Shown here piece after piece: positions 12,625 through 24,100 of a stretch of DNA of 64,000 bases. Both the position numbers and the translations under genes were made by a program. Within the stretch, counting starts at the first letter, position 1, and each line of letters opens with the position of its first letter. The DNA comes from Euphorbia lathyris (lineage: Eukaryota > Streptophyta > Magnoliopsida > Malpighiales > Euphorbiaceae). The stretch covers positions 87,739,501 to 87,803,500 of the forward strand of contig NC_088915.1 of assembly GCF_963576675.1 (NCBI RefSeq), in the 5' to 3' direction. The notes beneath the pieces are model-generated. The model ran no database searches and was not told where the DNA came from. It saw nothing but the letters and a program-made list of their open reading frames with translations.

Positions 12625-15542
12625 ATGGAAGACAATCCGTTATCACCGAGAGTAGACGGGAGTGATGCTACGTCTGAAGTCGAGGTATGTTTCCGATTTA
12701 ACTTCCTTGCATTTCTGTAATTTGAATTGGAAAAAAAAAATCTGGTTCGGCACTCGGGTGTGTGAGCATCACGCCCCACCACATGGTCGGGCGTATGAGC
12801 ATCATGTCCCACCATGTGGTGGGGCGTGATAGCCACACGCCTCACCATGAGGTGGGACGTGATGTTCATACGCCCCACCATGAGGTGGGACATGATGTTC
12901 ATATGCCCCACCATGAGGTGGGGCGTGATGCTCACACGCCCGAGCATATTTGTGGCTGTTTTTCGGGTTTAGACACTGAAACGCTATAGAAATATCACGT
13001 TCTGATACAAAATGTTCGTTATTAATCATTTACAGGAGGTTTCGTGGGAAGAATTTGACGGAAACGGCATAGATTACAGCTCGCAGTTTTTTCCTAAACA
13101 AACATTTCAAACATATCATGAAGCTGTTAACTGGGCAAAACAGATGGCAATTGGGATCGGGTTTGAGTTAACAACAGCGTCGCACAAGACGGGGTGCAAG
13201 TCAAAGTGGATATTGGTTAAATGTGCTCGTGGTGTTAAGAATTATAAAAGGAAAAAGGATGTGGATATGGATGTTATACTACGGAAGAATACAAAAACAA
13301 AGTACTGTGGTTGCAAATTCCAGATAAAGGTTATGGAAATCGGCGAATTGGGCGGTTGGGTGGTGAATGGGATTCCTAGAGATAGAGGACAGCACTGTCA
13401 TCAGTTGGCTGTATATCGTCAGGGCTACAGACAAATGAGCGGACTAAGCCCGGCTTCCAAAAAACTTGTTCGTGAAATGAGTTCAGCTCAAGCTAAGCCT
13501 TGTGCTATTTTTGTTGCAATCAAAGAAAAACATCCGGAGGATTGCCCGACACAAAGACATATCTATAACTACAGGGAGAAAATCAGGACTGAGAGCTTTG
13601 AGGGTCGGGATGTAATTGGTCAGTTTTATCGGCTTGCTATAGATAAGGACTATATACATTGGACGCAAGCGGTGCCGGGCAGTAATGTCGTGACTCACTT
13701 ATTTATGGCACATCCAACATCGATCACACTGTTCCGATCTTATTACTTGTTTGTTGGTATGGATTCAACATATAAAACAAACAAGTATAAGATGCCATTC
13801 TTTGAAATCATTGGAATGACGCCTTCTAACAAAAACTTCTTGATCGCCTATGCAATCATGAAGGATGAAACCGAGGGTAGTTACATGTGGGTGTTACAAA
13901 AATAGAAGCTTTTGCTCCAACCTGATGTGCATCCGACAGTCATTGCTACAGACCGGGACTTAGGACTGATGCGGCCGGTTCGTGAGGTATTTCCTCATTC
14001 TCATCATTTATTGTGCACATGGAATATTAATAAAGATGTGGAGGATAGAGTTGGCAAGTTGAGTGGAATGAAGAAGTTTGGCGAAATTTTTAAAAATTCC
14101 AAATGGAAACGTATAATTGAAGCCCCGACAGAAGCTGAATATGGGGCGGCAGTGGTAGCCATGAAGAATACTATTGGCAACTGGCCTGGTGTGATTCAGT
14201 ACGTGGAGACCACGTGGCTAGTGCATAAAGAGAAGTTTTGTCGAGCATGGACGAACAAGGTGTTGCACTTAGGAAACACCACAACCTATCGAGTGGAGAG
14301 TTCACATGCACAGTTGAAACAGTGGTTGAATTCATCTACTGGTGCACTTGATACAGTGTGGGCGAAGGTGCACAAGGACATTGAGGCTCAGATCGAGGCG
14401 ATCAAGTAAGACATTTATTCTGTTATTTGCTTTAATCTTTTAAAATTTAATACATTAGTTTTGTAATCCGTCATTGTATATAATCAGATACTCACTCGAG
14501 GACTCGAGAAGAAGATCTACGGTGAATCACTGTGGAGAACCTTTCACGTATCTCGACTTACACGTTTCACATTACTGCTTGGCTGTACTAAATGATGAGC
14601 TCAAGCGTATGCACGTATTGAGTATGGATGCGGTAACTGAATGCGGATGCGTGTTGCCCATGACTCATGGCATTCCGTGTGCATGTGAGCTGAAAACATA
14701 TATTGACACAAATGAATCGGTCCGTGTTGACCGCATCCATCCTTTTTGGAGATCTCTTGCGTTTGAAGGGTTGAGTGACATATCAGTTACTGCTCCAGTA
14801 TATGCTGACGGGTCTGAGGATCACCGATTTTTTCAATCTCTTGTGGAAAATGTTGAAAAATTAGATCCTTCAATGGTGCGTAGCATATCGATGTACATTC
14901 ATGATCAGATAAACCCGGAACAAAGTGGCTTTAAAGAACCTGATGTCAAAGACACTGTTAGGGGTAGACCAAAGGGAAATTCATCAACAAAACGAAATCT
15001 GAGTGCATGGGAGTACAATCAGTCACCACGAGGTTGTAGCAGATGGTAACTGTGGATTTCGTGTTTTAGCCGATGCCATCATTTTTAACCAAGAGGAGTG
15101 GAAGCTGATGAGAGTGCTCATAGAGAATGAGATGCGGGCAAACCATGATTTGTATGTGCCAGTGTACGGGAACGGATTTGATGCTGCCCTCACACGTATT
15201 AAATGGGCAGGAGCGGGTTGTGGTGAGTCCCACTGGATGGTGAGTCCGGATGACTTATTTGATGCTGCATCTGTATTGAACGCAGTAATTTTCCTCTTTA
15301 CTACAGAACAATTAGGATGTTGCACTATACTGCCGATGCGTTCGGACGATGGAAGACCACCTGAGCGAGAGATTGTGATTTATCATTTGGGGAGTTATCG
15401 TCACTACATACGTCTTTATTTACATCCTTCGTTTCCAGTGCCTCCCATTGCCACCCAATGGCGATTATTTTCTCATCAGAGTGTTCGTCACTTGGAGAAT
15501 TTATACGCTGAAAGGAGAGAGGCTTGGACTAGATTATATTAG
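12625..15542 (+). pseudogene. MULE transposase with OTU-like protease domain, broken
   Basis: Exon 1 (12625-12684, 20 codons) splices at GTATGT to exon 2 (13036-14405). The frame continues through an N-terminal zinc-finger-like region (YCGCKF, then HCHQ) and the MULE DDE core (FVGMDSTYKT; ATDRDLGLM; HLLCTWN). A third exon (14488 on) has the SWIM-type zinc finger (CGC...GIPCAC) and an RGRPKG AT-hook. The last block (15027-15542) is an OTU cysteine-protease-like domain with the catalytic DGNCGF motif and a late RHYIRL histidine. Two lesions are visible: an in-frame TAG at 13903-13905 inside the transposase core, and a frame change between about 15000 and 15040 joining the OTU block. A short missed intron at the second site is possible. 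Known for the family: the DDE core catalyses transposition. The OTU role is not established here. Confidence 0.85.
12753..12946. repeat. Left 33-bp repeat array of the MULE (palindromic)
   Basis: About six units with period 33 bp, for example CGCCCCACCATGAGGTGGGA followed by CGTGATGTTCATA. The unit is itself partly self-complementary, and the whole array is an imperfect palindrome centred near 12849 (ends CTCGGGTGTGTGAGC and GCTCACACGCCCGAG). It lies in the intron between transposase exons 1 and 2. Period 33 keeps several frames open on both strands, giving spurious 11-residue periodic peptides. Confidence 0.9.
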
Positions 15543-15686
15543 TTTTATATGTTGTGATTAATAATATTTATTAATTAACTTATATTATTTTTTGGTTTTA
15601 AGTACAATTTTGTAGTTACGGGTTTAACCGCATATTTACGGGTTTAACGGACTATTTACGGGTTTAACGGACTATTTACGGGATAA

Positions 15687-15934
15687 AAAAGCTATTTTTT
15701 TTGCGGATTCGACACGCGGGCGTGTGGCCATCACGCCTCACCTCGCGGTCGAACGTGATAGCCCCACACCTCACCGCGTGGTCGGCCGTGACAGCCACAC
15801 GCCTGACCGTAAGGTCGGGCATGTGGCTGTCACGGCCGACCACGCGGTGAGGCGTGGGGCTATCACGTTCGACCGCGAGGTGAGGCGTGATGGCCACACG
15901 CCCGCGTGTCGAATCCGCAAAAAAAATAGCTTTT
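15687..15934. repeat. Right 33-bp repeat array of the MULE (long palindrome)
   Basis: A 248-bp, nearly perfect inverted repeat with almost no loop, centred between 15810 and 15811. The flanks AGCTATTTTTTTTGCGG and CCGCAAAAAAAATAGCT mirror each other. The interior is a 33-bp repeat related to the left array but GC-richer (CGCCTCACC, GCGGTCG). It follows the transposase stop by about 145 bp. Confidence 0.92.
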
Positions 15935-16012
15935 CCCCTCCCAAAACCTATGAAAGGGCATTTTCGTCCTTTCACGGGGGGTGGAAAAATGGGGCTGGGT
16001 TTAACAACACCC

Positions 16013-17460
16013 TTAAATAAATGGGCATGATCTATAATTTACCTTCCTCCATCAAAAATTAATAGTTGTACATTGAGTTAAAAATGTTATATAATTAACA
16101 TAGATTTTTCGTTGTAAATAATTTATGATATTAATGAATGTGATATATGGGCATCTGAATAAATAGTGTCAAATAAATTCACAAGACGTAAGATTAAGTG
16201 AAGAATTAGCTCGACGTGTAAATTAAGTGGAGAATTAACTGAGTAGTTAGACTTGCTTTTTCTGATAGAGGTGAGTAGTTAATTAAATATACAACACCTT
16301 TCATAATATGTTTGTTGTCATGTTGATTGGTTGAGATAAATTGTCTATTGGTTCGATCTTCGTGTTGACATGTGTAAGTGGTTAATTAAATATATAGTAT
16401 GTGTTCCTGTTTGTTTGGGTGCTATATTTGACTTGGTGTAATAATTTCTTATTGGTTGATTTATATGTTTGGCATGTATACTTGATATATTTATGATGAC
16501 TACGGTGATGTGAATGAATTGAATTTTGATATTGATGGTTGTGAGGACATGAATGGATTTTAGACCGAGACTTATTAGGGATAGAATGGAAATGGATTAT
16601 GATACAGTTGATAAAATTTGGATAAACTGAAAGACTAAAAAATTATAAGAATAAGAGCTTATCTAGGATAGTATATTCAATGGTTGAGATTGAAATGTGA
16701 AAAATGAATATTGTGATCACGTGAAATATAAACACCGGGTATTTGTTACGACAGGGTGTTAAGGTACCAGGTATTTGTTACGACAGGGTACCTAGAGATA
16801 TGAGACGGGATACCGGGTATTTGTTACGACAGGGTATCCCAAGATATGATTTTATTGGCCAAGCAACCATTGGGTATTACTAGACTAGAGTAAGTAGGGC
16901 ACTTAGGATAGATTAATAATAATTTATTTATTAATTATTGGATGTTTTGTATGCGCGTGTGGTTGAACTGAGTATTTAATTACCTATCTTATTGAGTCGA
17001 CAGCTCACCCCTTGCCACCTCCACTTTTCAGGAATAAAATACTAGCGACGCTCGTATGGATCGGCCAATATGTAGAGTTGTCTTTCTTAAGATTTTATTT
17101 CTAATAGTCTAGCTTATCTGCACTTTTAGTTTTATTAGTATATTAAATAGAATTTATTATTATTTAAAAAATTGACGGTTTCTAAAAAGGGGTGTTACAT
17201 ATATTTTGGAAATATTTCAATTTTTGTTGTTGTTGAGGTAAATTTAATGAGAAAATATAGTGATTTTTATTTGTTATTTGTTATTTTTAACTTAATTCGG
17301 TTTGTTCGGCTTAAACCGAATCAAACCGCATATTTCGGTTTGGTTTTACCTATTATTCGGTTCGGTGTGAATTATTTTGATCATTTCGGTATTCGGTTTT
17401 TTTGGTTCGGTTCGGTTTTGTACCGATGCACACCCCTACCTAAACTTTACACTTTATTAA
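16013..17460. other. Rest of the solo LTR and hAT-like MITE end
   Basis: Noncoding TE sequence already assigned to the solo LTR (to 17199) and the right end of the outer MITE (to 17439). Visible landmarks are the triple GGGTATTTGTTACGACAGGG repeat and CGGTTCGGTT-rich sequence. No gene. Confidence 0.6.
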
Positions 17461-18460
17461 TATAATCGTTTCTTTAATCGTTGATCAAGTCAAAATAATA
17501 GAGGATATCAAAATAGAAAAATATAAAAATTAAAGTTGTTTAGAACTATATTTTTATGGAACCATCAATTTTTATTTTTAAATCACCATTTTCGAAACTC
17601 TTTTTTTTTGGGTAGAAATGGAAGGCTAAAGCCCAGAAACAAATAAACTAACAAACAATTAACTAGTCACTATCCTCAATGTCGAATGCCCGTAGCGGTC
17701 CGCAAAGAGATGTTCTGAAGGCCTGCAGGAGGCACACCACACTCGTAATGACCCAGAGGAAGAGTACTTTCGAAACTCTCTCTAAACAACTACTTTATCT
17801 TTCTTAATCAAACAACAACTAAATTACATTAAAGCCATAAAGTCCAAAAATTAAAATTTCTATCTCTTTCATCTAACTCTACAATGAGAAATTATCTGTT
17901 ATTGGAATAGTCAGTTTGATCAAATCTTAAAAGGGATTATTATGTTAATAAAGTACAAACTTCATGGACCATATTATTCAATTTGAAGTTAAGGGGCCAT
18001 AATGAGAGTATAAACAAAGTTCATGGATCATGGATGCTATTTACCCTAGTTACAATTGATGCTATTTACCCTAGTTACAATTTTTTTTTTTATCAATTGT
18101 ATACTTTGTTTTTTTTTTCAAACGTAAACAGAAGTTTTCGCTTCGCTAAAAAATTGATTTTTTTAGTTTGATACTACAAAAATGATCGTTAATGACTTTA
18201 AAATGGAAGATTTCAAGAATTAAAGTTCTTTAGTACCATATTTAATATGTAACAAAAAAATTTTGTTTTTCAAAATCATCATTTACGGAGTTTTTCTCTC
18301 TAAACATTCATTTTCTCTCTCCTCGCCAAACAAAACCTAAATGTATCAAAATTAAAAGGTTGGAGAATTCAAGTTGCTTAAATTATAATCAATTCTTAGA
18401 ATTTTCAATTTTGAGATCGTCAACAGTAATTTTAACAGTGTCAACCTAAAAGTTCATTTT
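17461..18460. repeat. Diverged MULE-MITE core sequence
   Basis: Contains the block AATTAAAGTTGTTTAGAAC plus 'TTTTTATTTTTAAATCACCATTTT'-like sequence, which recurs inside the 9-bp-duplication MITEs at 24395-24886, 29393-29895 and 32435-32929. A second, related block begins near 18205. No clear termini. Interrupted by the retroposon at 17602-17767. Confidence 0.55.
17602..17767 (-). mobile_element. Short retroposon (SINE or LINE tail), unidentified
   Basis: 166 bp flanked by the 12-bp duplication TTTCGAAACTCT (17590-17601 and 17768-17779), with an A-run at the minus-strand 3' end. No RNA polymerase III boxes were recognised and no coding is visible, so it may be the 3' end of a LINE. Confidence 0.65.
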
Positions 18461-18465
18461 TTAGG

Positions 18466-18750
18466 CGTAATACATTCCTAGCCCTCTGAAGCTGTCCAAA
18501 AACTACGACTGACCCCTAAATTTCAACAATTAACCCCATCAACTTGTTTGTTCAAATAAATACCTCTCAAATGTCACGTGGCAGCGTGTGATTAGTATTG
18601 TAGGTTAGTTGTAACTTTTTAAAGTTCCAATCATGCGCTGCCACATTGCATGTAAGAAGTTATTTGTTCCAAATAAACAAGTTAATGGATTATTTGTAAA
18701 GTTTAGAAATCAGTTGCAGTTTTTGGATAACTTTAGAGAGCTCAGTCATC
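18466..18750. repeat. Foldback MITE-like element
   Basis: The left arm (CCCTCTGAAGCTGTCCAAAAACT) is mirrored by AGTTTTTGGATAACTTTAGAG about 250 bp on. The same 'amount left over' arm style occurs in several intronic MITEs of this window. Termini are not sharply defined. Confidence 0.5.
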
Positions 18751-19207
18751 TCCTGATCGCAAACATAATCTCCGTTAGGATAAAAAATAACCCACAAACA
18801 TGCCATTGACAAAAAAAAATGTAAGACAGTTTTATTTTTTAAAATTTACCCAATTAATAAAAAAAAAATAGTAATAGTAAAAAGAGGTTGTGAAAGAGAC
18901 TTATAATAATTAGAAACAAGAAGCAATATCTACCATCCAAGAAGGAATAACCCCACTTGATAATAACTTATGATAAGATAAATCACAACTTAATCTCATT
19001 TTTTTTCTATACTTTTTGGGGGTAATTAATTAGTGGGGTCTTAAATCAAAGGTCAATTTTTTATTAATCAAATTACAAGGTCACAAATATTCAAAATATC
19101 ATTTTCACAAACACTAATGCTCATTTTTATCAACCAACTTTGGATGGTTAATAAGGCCATATGTGCTAGCCAACTAGTAGATTTAATTTGTTCTTAAATA
19201 AAGTTTT

Positions 19208-19657
19208 GGGGTAAATTACATACGTGGTGTACAGTTTCTGTTATTTTTTACAATTTGGTGTACAACTTTCAGTTTTACATAGAAAACTGTACAACCTTTT
19301 GGTGATCTCTCACTAAAGTGTATAACCGGTGATTATGACCGGTCAACGTGCCACGTCAGTAATTAACCTCTTTAAAAGTCAAAAGTTGACCGGTCAATGA
19401 AAAGTCAACGAACCACATCACCAATTTTGATTTTTATGGATGTCAATTTGGTGACGTGGCATGTTAGCAATTTTGAGTTTTATGGAGGTGAAATTGCGGA
19501 TGTGGTGCGTTGACTTCGCGTTAACCGATCACAATTACCGAATCTATACTTTAGTTGGAGGTCACTAAAAGGTTGTACACTTTTGTGTCTAAAATTGAAG
19601 TTGTATACCAAAGTGTGAAATACGACAAATGTTGTATACCACGTATGTAATTTACCC
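19208..19657. mobile_element. MULE-type foldback MITE
   Basis: 450 bp. Long inverted ends (GGGTAAATTACATACGTGGT) with 9-bp duplications TAAAGTTTT / TAAAATTTT (8 of 9). Same family as 20451-20824 and the Pack-MULE at 46997. Confidence 0.85.
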
Positions 19658-20450
19658 TAAAATTTTGTTTGTTTATCGAAAAATATTGGGTTAAGGAATA
19701 TTGAGTGTTGGAAAATAAAATATTTTTCGGTGTTTGACTACAACACTAAAAAACAAGTAGTGGTGAGTGATCAGTAAAAAAAGGCCGAATAAGAGACTTC
19801 AATCATAATTTGAAAGGCTGACCAAATAATTATTCGAGTCGTGTTTGTGTCGTGTCATTTTCGGGTTCGTGTTAAACAGCACAAACTCAAACAAATATAA
19901 AACAAATTTTACTATGGAGAAATTAAAGAATCGATTAAGACAAACTTAATGACCTTAAAATTGATGTGGACTAACTAAAATAATATGTTAAAATTTATGT
20001 GTGGACTACTTTGGAACGATTAAAAATACAAAATTCGACTACAGATAAAATGAATAACGCGATACTAAAGATCAAATTATATCCAAGATTTTTAGTGTAT
20101 TCAATTTATCTACAAACTTATTTGAAAGGTTCGATGTAACAGTTAAATAACAATCAAACCAGTCTTTTCGAATATTCTATAGCTCGCGAATAAAATTAAT
20201 CTTACTTGGAATCATTAGGATTAAATTTACACCATTTTATACATTGGGGCTAAATCTACACTTCATTTGAAACTTTAAGGTTAAATTTGACCATTATCTC
20301 AATTAAATATAATAATGTGAAATATATAAATCACATAACACGACAACTGTTTTACCAAGAATCATACTAATGCAAAACTGGATTGATATAAATCGATTCA
20401 TTTTTCGTTTGATTTATTTTTTTATTCCAAACAATACATATGAAGTGTTA

Positions 20451-20824
20451 GGGGTAAATTACATACGTAGTGTACAACCTTTTACCTATTTCACAATTAG
20501 GTGTACAACTTTCAATTTTACACACAAAACTGTACAACCATTTAGTGACTTTCCAATAAAATATACAACTGGTAACTGTGACCGGTCAACGCGTCACATT
20601 AGCAATTTGACCTCTCTGAAATTGACCGGTTAACGCACCACGCCAACAATTTTGACTTTTAAGGAGGTCAAATTGTTGAGCTGTCGTGTTGATTTCGCAT
20701 TGACCAGTCATAATTACCGGATGTACACTTTAGTGAGAGATCACCAAAAAGTTGCACAGTTTTATGTGCAAAATAAATGTTGTGAAAAAGGATAAAATTT
20801 GTACATCACGTATGTAATTTACCC
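20451..20824. mobile_element. MULE-type foldback MITE
   Basis: 374 bp, inverted ends GGGTAAATTACATACGTAGT, perfect 9-bp duplication GAAGTGTTA (20442-20450 and 20825-20833). It sits about 350 bp downstream of the SS3 stop codon and may bound its 3' UTR region. Confidence 0.9.
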
Positions 20825-21173
20825 GAAGTGTTAGATTAGGATTTAAAAACAGTTGTTAAAATCTAATTCTGAAGGAAAATCAGCTACCGGCAACAACATT
20901 AATAGCAAACGACAAACTGAATTAAACGAGCTCTCGGTTTAATTACATATTTGTACTTTTTATACATTTTGTGCACGAAGGGAAGAAGAGTAAATTCAAT
21001 CTCTAAACTAATGAAAGTATGATACCTCCTATTATTTAAAGCGGGGAATTTATCACTGGGGTCGAAAAAATCCGTAATCACATAAAAGTCGGAAAAATCC
21101 GTGTTCACGGACGTAACTAAGTGCTAAAGCTGTACAAATGGTGTGCATATACATTCTGTGTAATTTGTTAGTT

Positions 21174-24100
21174 TCACTTGCGAGCTGAATGGTAAAGCTC
21201 CATGTAATCAAGAGCAGGTTTATTCCAAGACCAATCTTGCTCCATAACGGTTTTGCATAACGAGTTAAACCATTCTCTTCCATCGTACCAAGCCGATATC
21301 GCCCTGAAAATTCCATCGCAAAACAGTATTATTTCATCGTCTCGTTAACAAGACATGTAGCTGTGATTCTGTGAAGAGTGATGGATCCAGGATTCACGGA
21401 GACTTGTTGTGATTTATGGATGCTGAATTAATATTTTGAGTGTTTTTACGTGAAAAATTAGATCCCCGTTCATAGTTTCTACAAAATTTTAGGTATTTTC
21501 TGACGACTAGTGGGTGATCAAGCCCCCTCTAAACCCCCTAGATTCGTCCCGGCTGTGAACATCAAACTCGATTAAAAGTATACGACTTATTTCATTTCTT
21601 TTCCAGTCGAAATGAAGATTTTTTTATACCGGCATATAGTGGAGGATCCAGAAATTTTCAAAAGGAGGGGCGACACCGGTAAGAAAAAACATAAATGGTG
21701 AGAAAAGAGATGAGGAGAGGAGATATTTTTTTCATAATAGAGTTTTTTTGTAAATTTTGGAGACGAAAATGTTATTTTAAAGAGAAATTATTAGAAGCAT
21801 CGGATCCTCCATTTCCCATACATATTTTGCCATGTGTAATGTGGGTTAAATGCATCGTTGGTCACTAAACTTTCCAAAATGATCACTCAACTTCAATTTG
21901 TCTCAATAAAATCACAATTTTGAGTTTTGTCTCAATTATATCACTTCAGTGATTTCGGTGGTTAAAATACATCAAAATGATACTATGGCTGACACGTGAG
22001 CATGAGTTAACTCAGATTTCTGACCGAAACGACACGTGGCAGCCACGTGTCGCTTATTTTTATGAAAAAAAAACTAAATTTTGTTTTTTTTTTCATAAAA
22101 ATAACTGACACATGGCTGTCAGGTGGCGCATATGTGGATGGCATGTGTCGTTTCAGTCAGAGATCTGAGTTGACTCATACTTACGTATCACTCATCTCAT
22201 CATTATGATCCTTTTTAATCACTAAAATCGCCGTAGTGATCTAATTGAGACAAAACTCGAGTGATTTTATTGAAACAAATTGAAGTTACGTGTAGACAAC
22301 CATGTAAGTTGAGTGACCAATGGTCCATCCTGTGTATTATGCACCCACACATGTTATAAGAACTCCGCTATTGTGGTTTATTAAGCGAGGTTGCAACACG
22401 TGTCAAAATGTGTACGAGGGGTCCTCCATGAACGCCACTTTAAACAAATTCAGGTGACCAATATATCACGTTAAGCAAGTTCGAGAGCTAACGAAACACC
22501 CAGAGGAGGGGGGAGGGGAATGAGCTTTTAACAGTGGCGGAACCATGGGGGCACGGCGGAGGCTTCCCCCTGCCCCTCTAGATCCGCCACTGCCGGCATA
22601 TGCATAAAAGTTTATAATTTCGGATGCAAATGAAATGAGCAATAGATTTTGATGTTCACAGACCGCCATAGGGCAGGAGGTAAGGGGGCAGCTTTCCCCC
22701 TGCCCCTCTAGATCCGCCACTACCGACATATGCATAAAAATTTATAATTTCAGATGCAAATGAAATAAGCAATGTGTACAATTATAGTTAGTCGAGGAGG
22801 GGTCGATGTGCCGAATTGAAAGTACTCAGAATGTTTTTTTCTATTGAATATCCAAGTTCAAGGGAACTATGTTTTCTTCAAGTAAAAGAAGATTACTTTA
22901 GAAGGGGGAAATTGGGGTAAAACACACCCATGGCTCCTAAACTTTACCATACCGTTATTAACATGATGACCCCTAATATAAAAGTCCGCATTGACCAGTA
23001 TAAATGTCGGTTGACCATGTGAAATGTCGGTAAATCACACTCCTTAAAGAGCCATCACGTTAATAACCTCAAAGTTGAGGGACCATCGTGTTAGTAAGTG
23101 AATGTGATTTACCGACAATTCACGTGGTCAACGGTCATTTGAACACTTATGTTAGTATATGCCAAAGTTCAGAAACTTTTATGTCCGGTATAAATACCAG
23201 TTGACCATGTGAAATGTCGGGAAATCACACCCCTTGAGGAGCCATCACGTTAATAACCTCAAAGTTGAGGGACCGTCGTGTTAGTAAGTGAATGTGATTT
23301 ACCGACAATTCACGTGATCAATGGTCATTTGGACTCTTATGTTAGTATATGTCAAAGTTCAGAAATTTTTATGTCCGATTTTAAAGATAAATCATGTTAA
23401 AAACACCAAAGTTGAAGGGTCGTGAGTGTATTTCACCCGGAAAAATTGGAATCATCTGTATGACAAAACAGTTGCAAATAGTACAATACAACACATTCCA
23501 ATAAAGAAAAGCTTGGATGTAAGGAGCTCCCTGAACTTAGTCCCCCGAACTTACAAAGTGTCTCGTTAGCCCTCTGAACTTGCTTAAAATGACATCATTA
23601 ACTCTGTAAGTCCACGTAGCAAAACAAAATTGGTTTTGGACAAATTGAAATGTATATCACTTTAAGCAAGTTCAAGGGATCAATTGATCACTGTAAGCAA
23701 GTTTAGGGGGCTAATAGGTCATTTTAAAGAAATTAAGGTGGTCAATAGGTCATTTTAAGCAAGTTCAGGAGGCTAACGAGACACTTTATAAGTTCAAGGA
23801 TAAATCGACTTTTTGAGTCAAGTTCAGGAGCTACTACTCCCTCAGTTCCATAATACAGTCTTTCTAGGAGAATTTTTTTTGTTCCATAATACATGTCATT
23901 TTGATTCAATCCATGCACATTAATTGATTTTTACCAAATATACCCCCACTTAGTTGCCTTTTTACTTAGGGAATAGATAAAAAATAATTAGTGGATGCAG
24001 TTTTTTTTTTTTTTTTTTTTTAATTAGTGGATGCAGTTAATACAAGAGTAACAAAGTCTTTTAGTTAAAACTAATTGTTTTTCTTAATTCTTGTGCCTTA

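Larger units (their letters stand above)
12484..16012 (+). mobile_element. Mutator-like element with OTU-type transposase
   Basis: Inverted ends share AAACCCAGCCCCATTTT (left 12494-12510, right on the minus strand near 16000-15985). Beside them are near-identical 9-bp duplications TTAAATAAG (12475-12483) and TTAAATAAA (16013-16021). The 3.5-kb interior holds one transposase gene and, near each end, a long palindrome of 33-bp units. Confidence 0.88.
11411..17199. mobile_element. Solo LTR, interrupted by a LINE and a MULE
   Basis: Starts TGTAACGTCC and ends GGGTGTTACA, flanked by the 5-bp duplication TATAT (11406-11410 and 17200-17204). Removing the LINE and MULE leaves about 1.6 kb, a plausible LTR length. 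No PBS, PPT or coding lies next to either end, so it is a solo LTR left by recombination. Orientation is not determined. The right part contains three copies of GGGTATTTGTTACGACAGGG (about 16735-16840). Confidence 0.7.
1425..17439. mobile_element. hAT-like MITE, split by nested insertions
   Basis: The left end (1425) reads AGGGGAGTGCATCAGTTCGG. The right end (17439), read on the minus strand, begins GTAGGGGTGTGCATCGG. Both are flanked by the same 8 bp, CTAAACTT (1417-1424 and 17440-17447), which is the hAT duplication length. Next to both ends lie runs of CGGTTCGGTT-type repeats. The element's own DNA is only about 0.53 kb (1425-1645, about 11345-11410, 17200-17439). The other roughly 15.5 kb is later insertions: a Helitron-like element and a solo LTR, each with their own passengers. 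Confidence 0.75.

Noticed and set aside
12450..12989. Long open frames on both strands with 11-residue periodic peptides
   Set aside because: They follow from a 33-bp tandem repeat inside a transposase intron; a period divisible by three leaves frames open by default.
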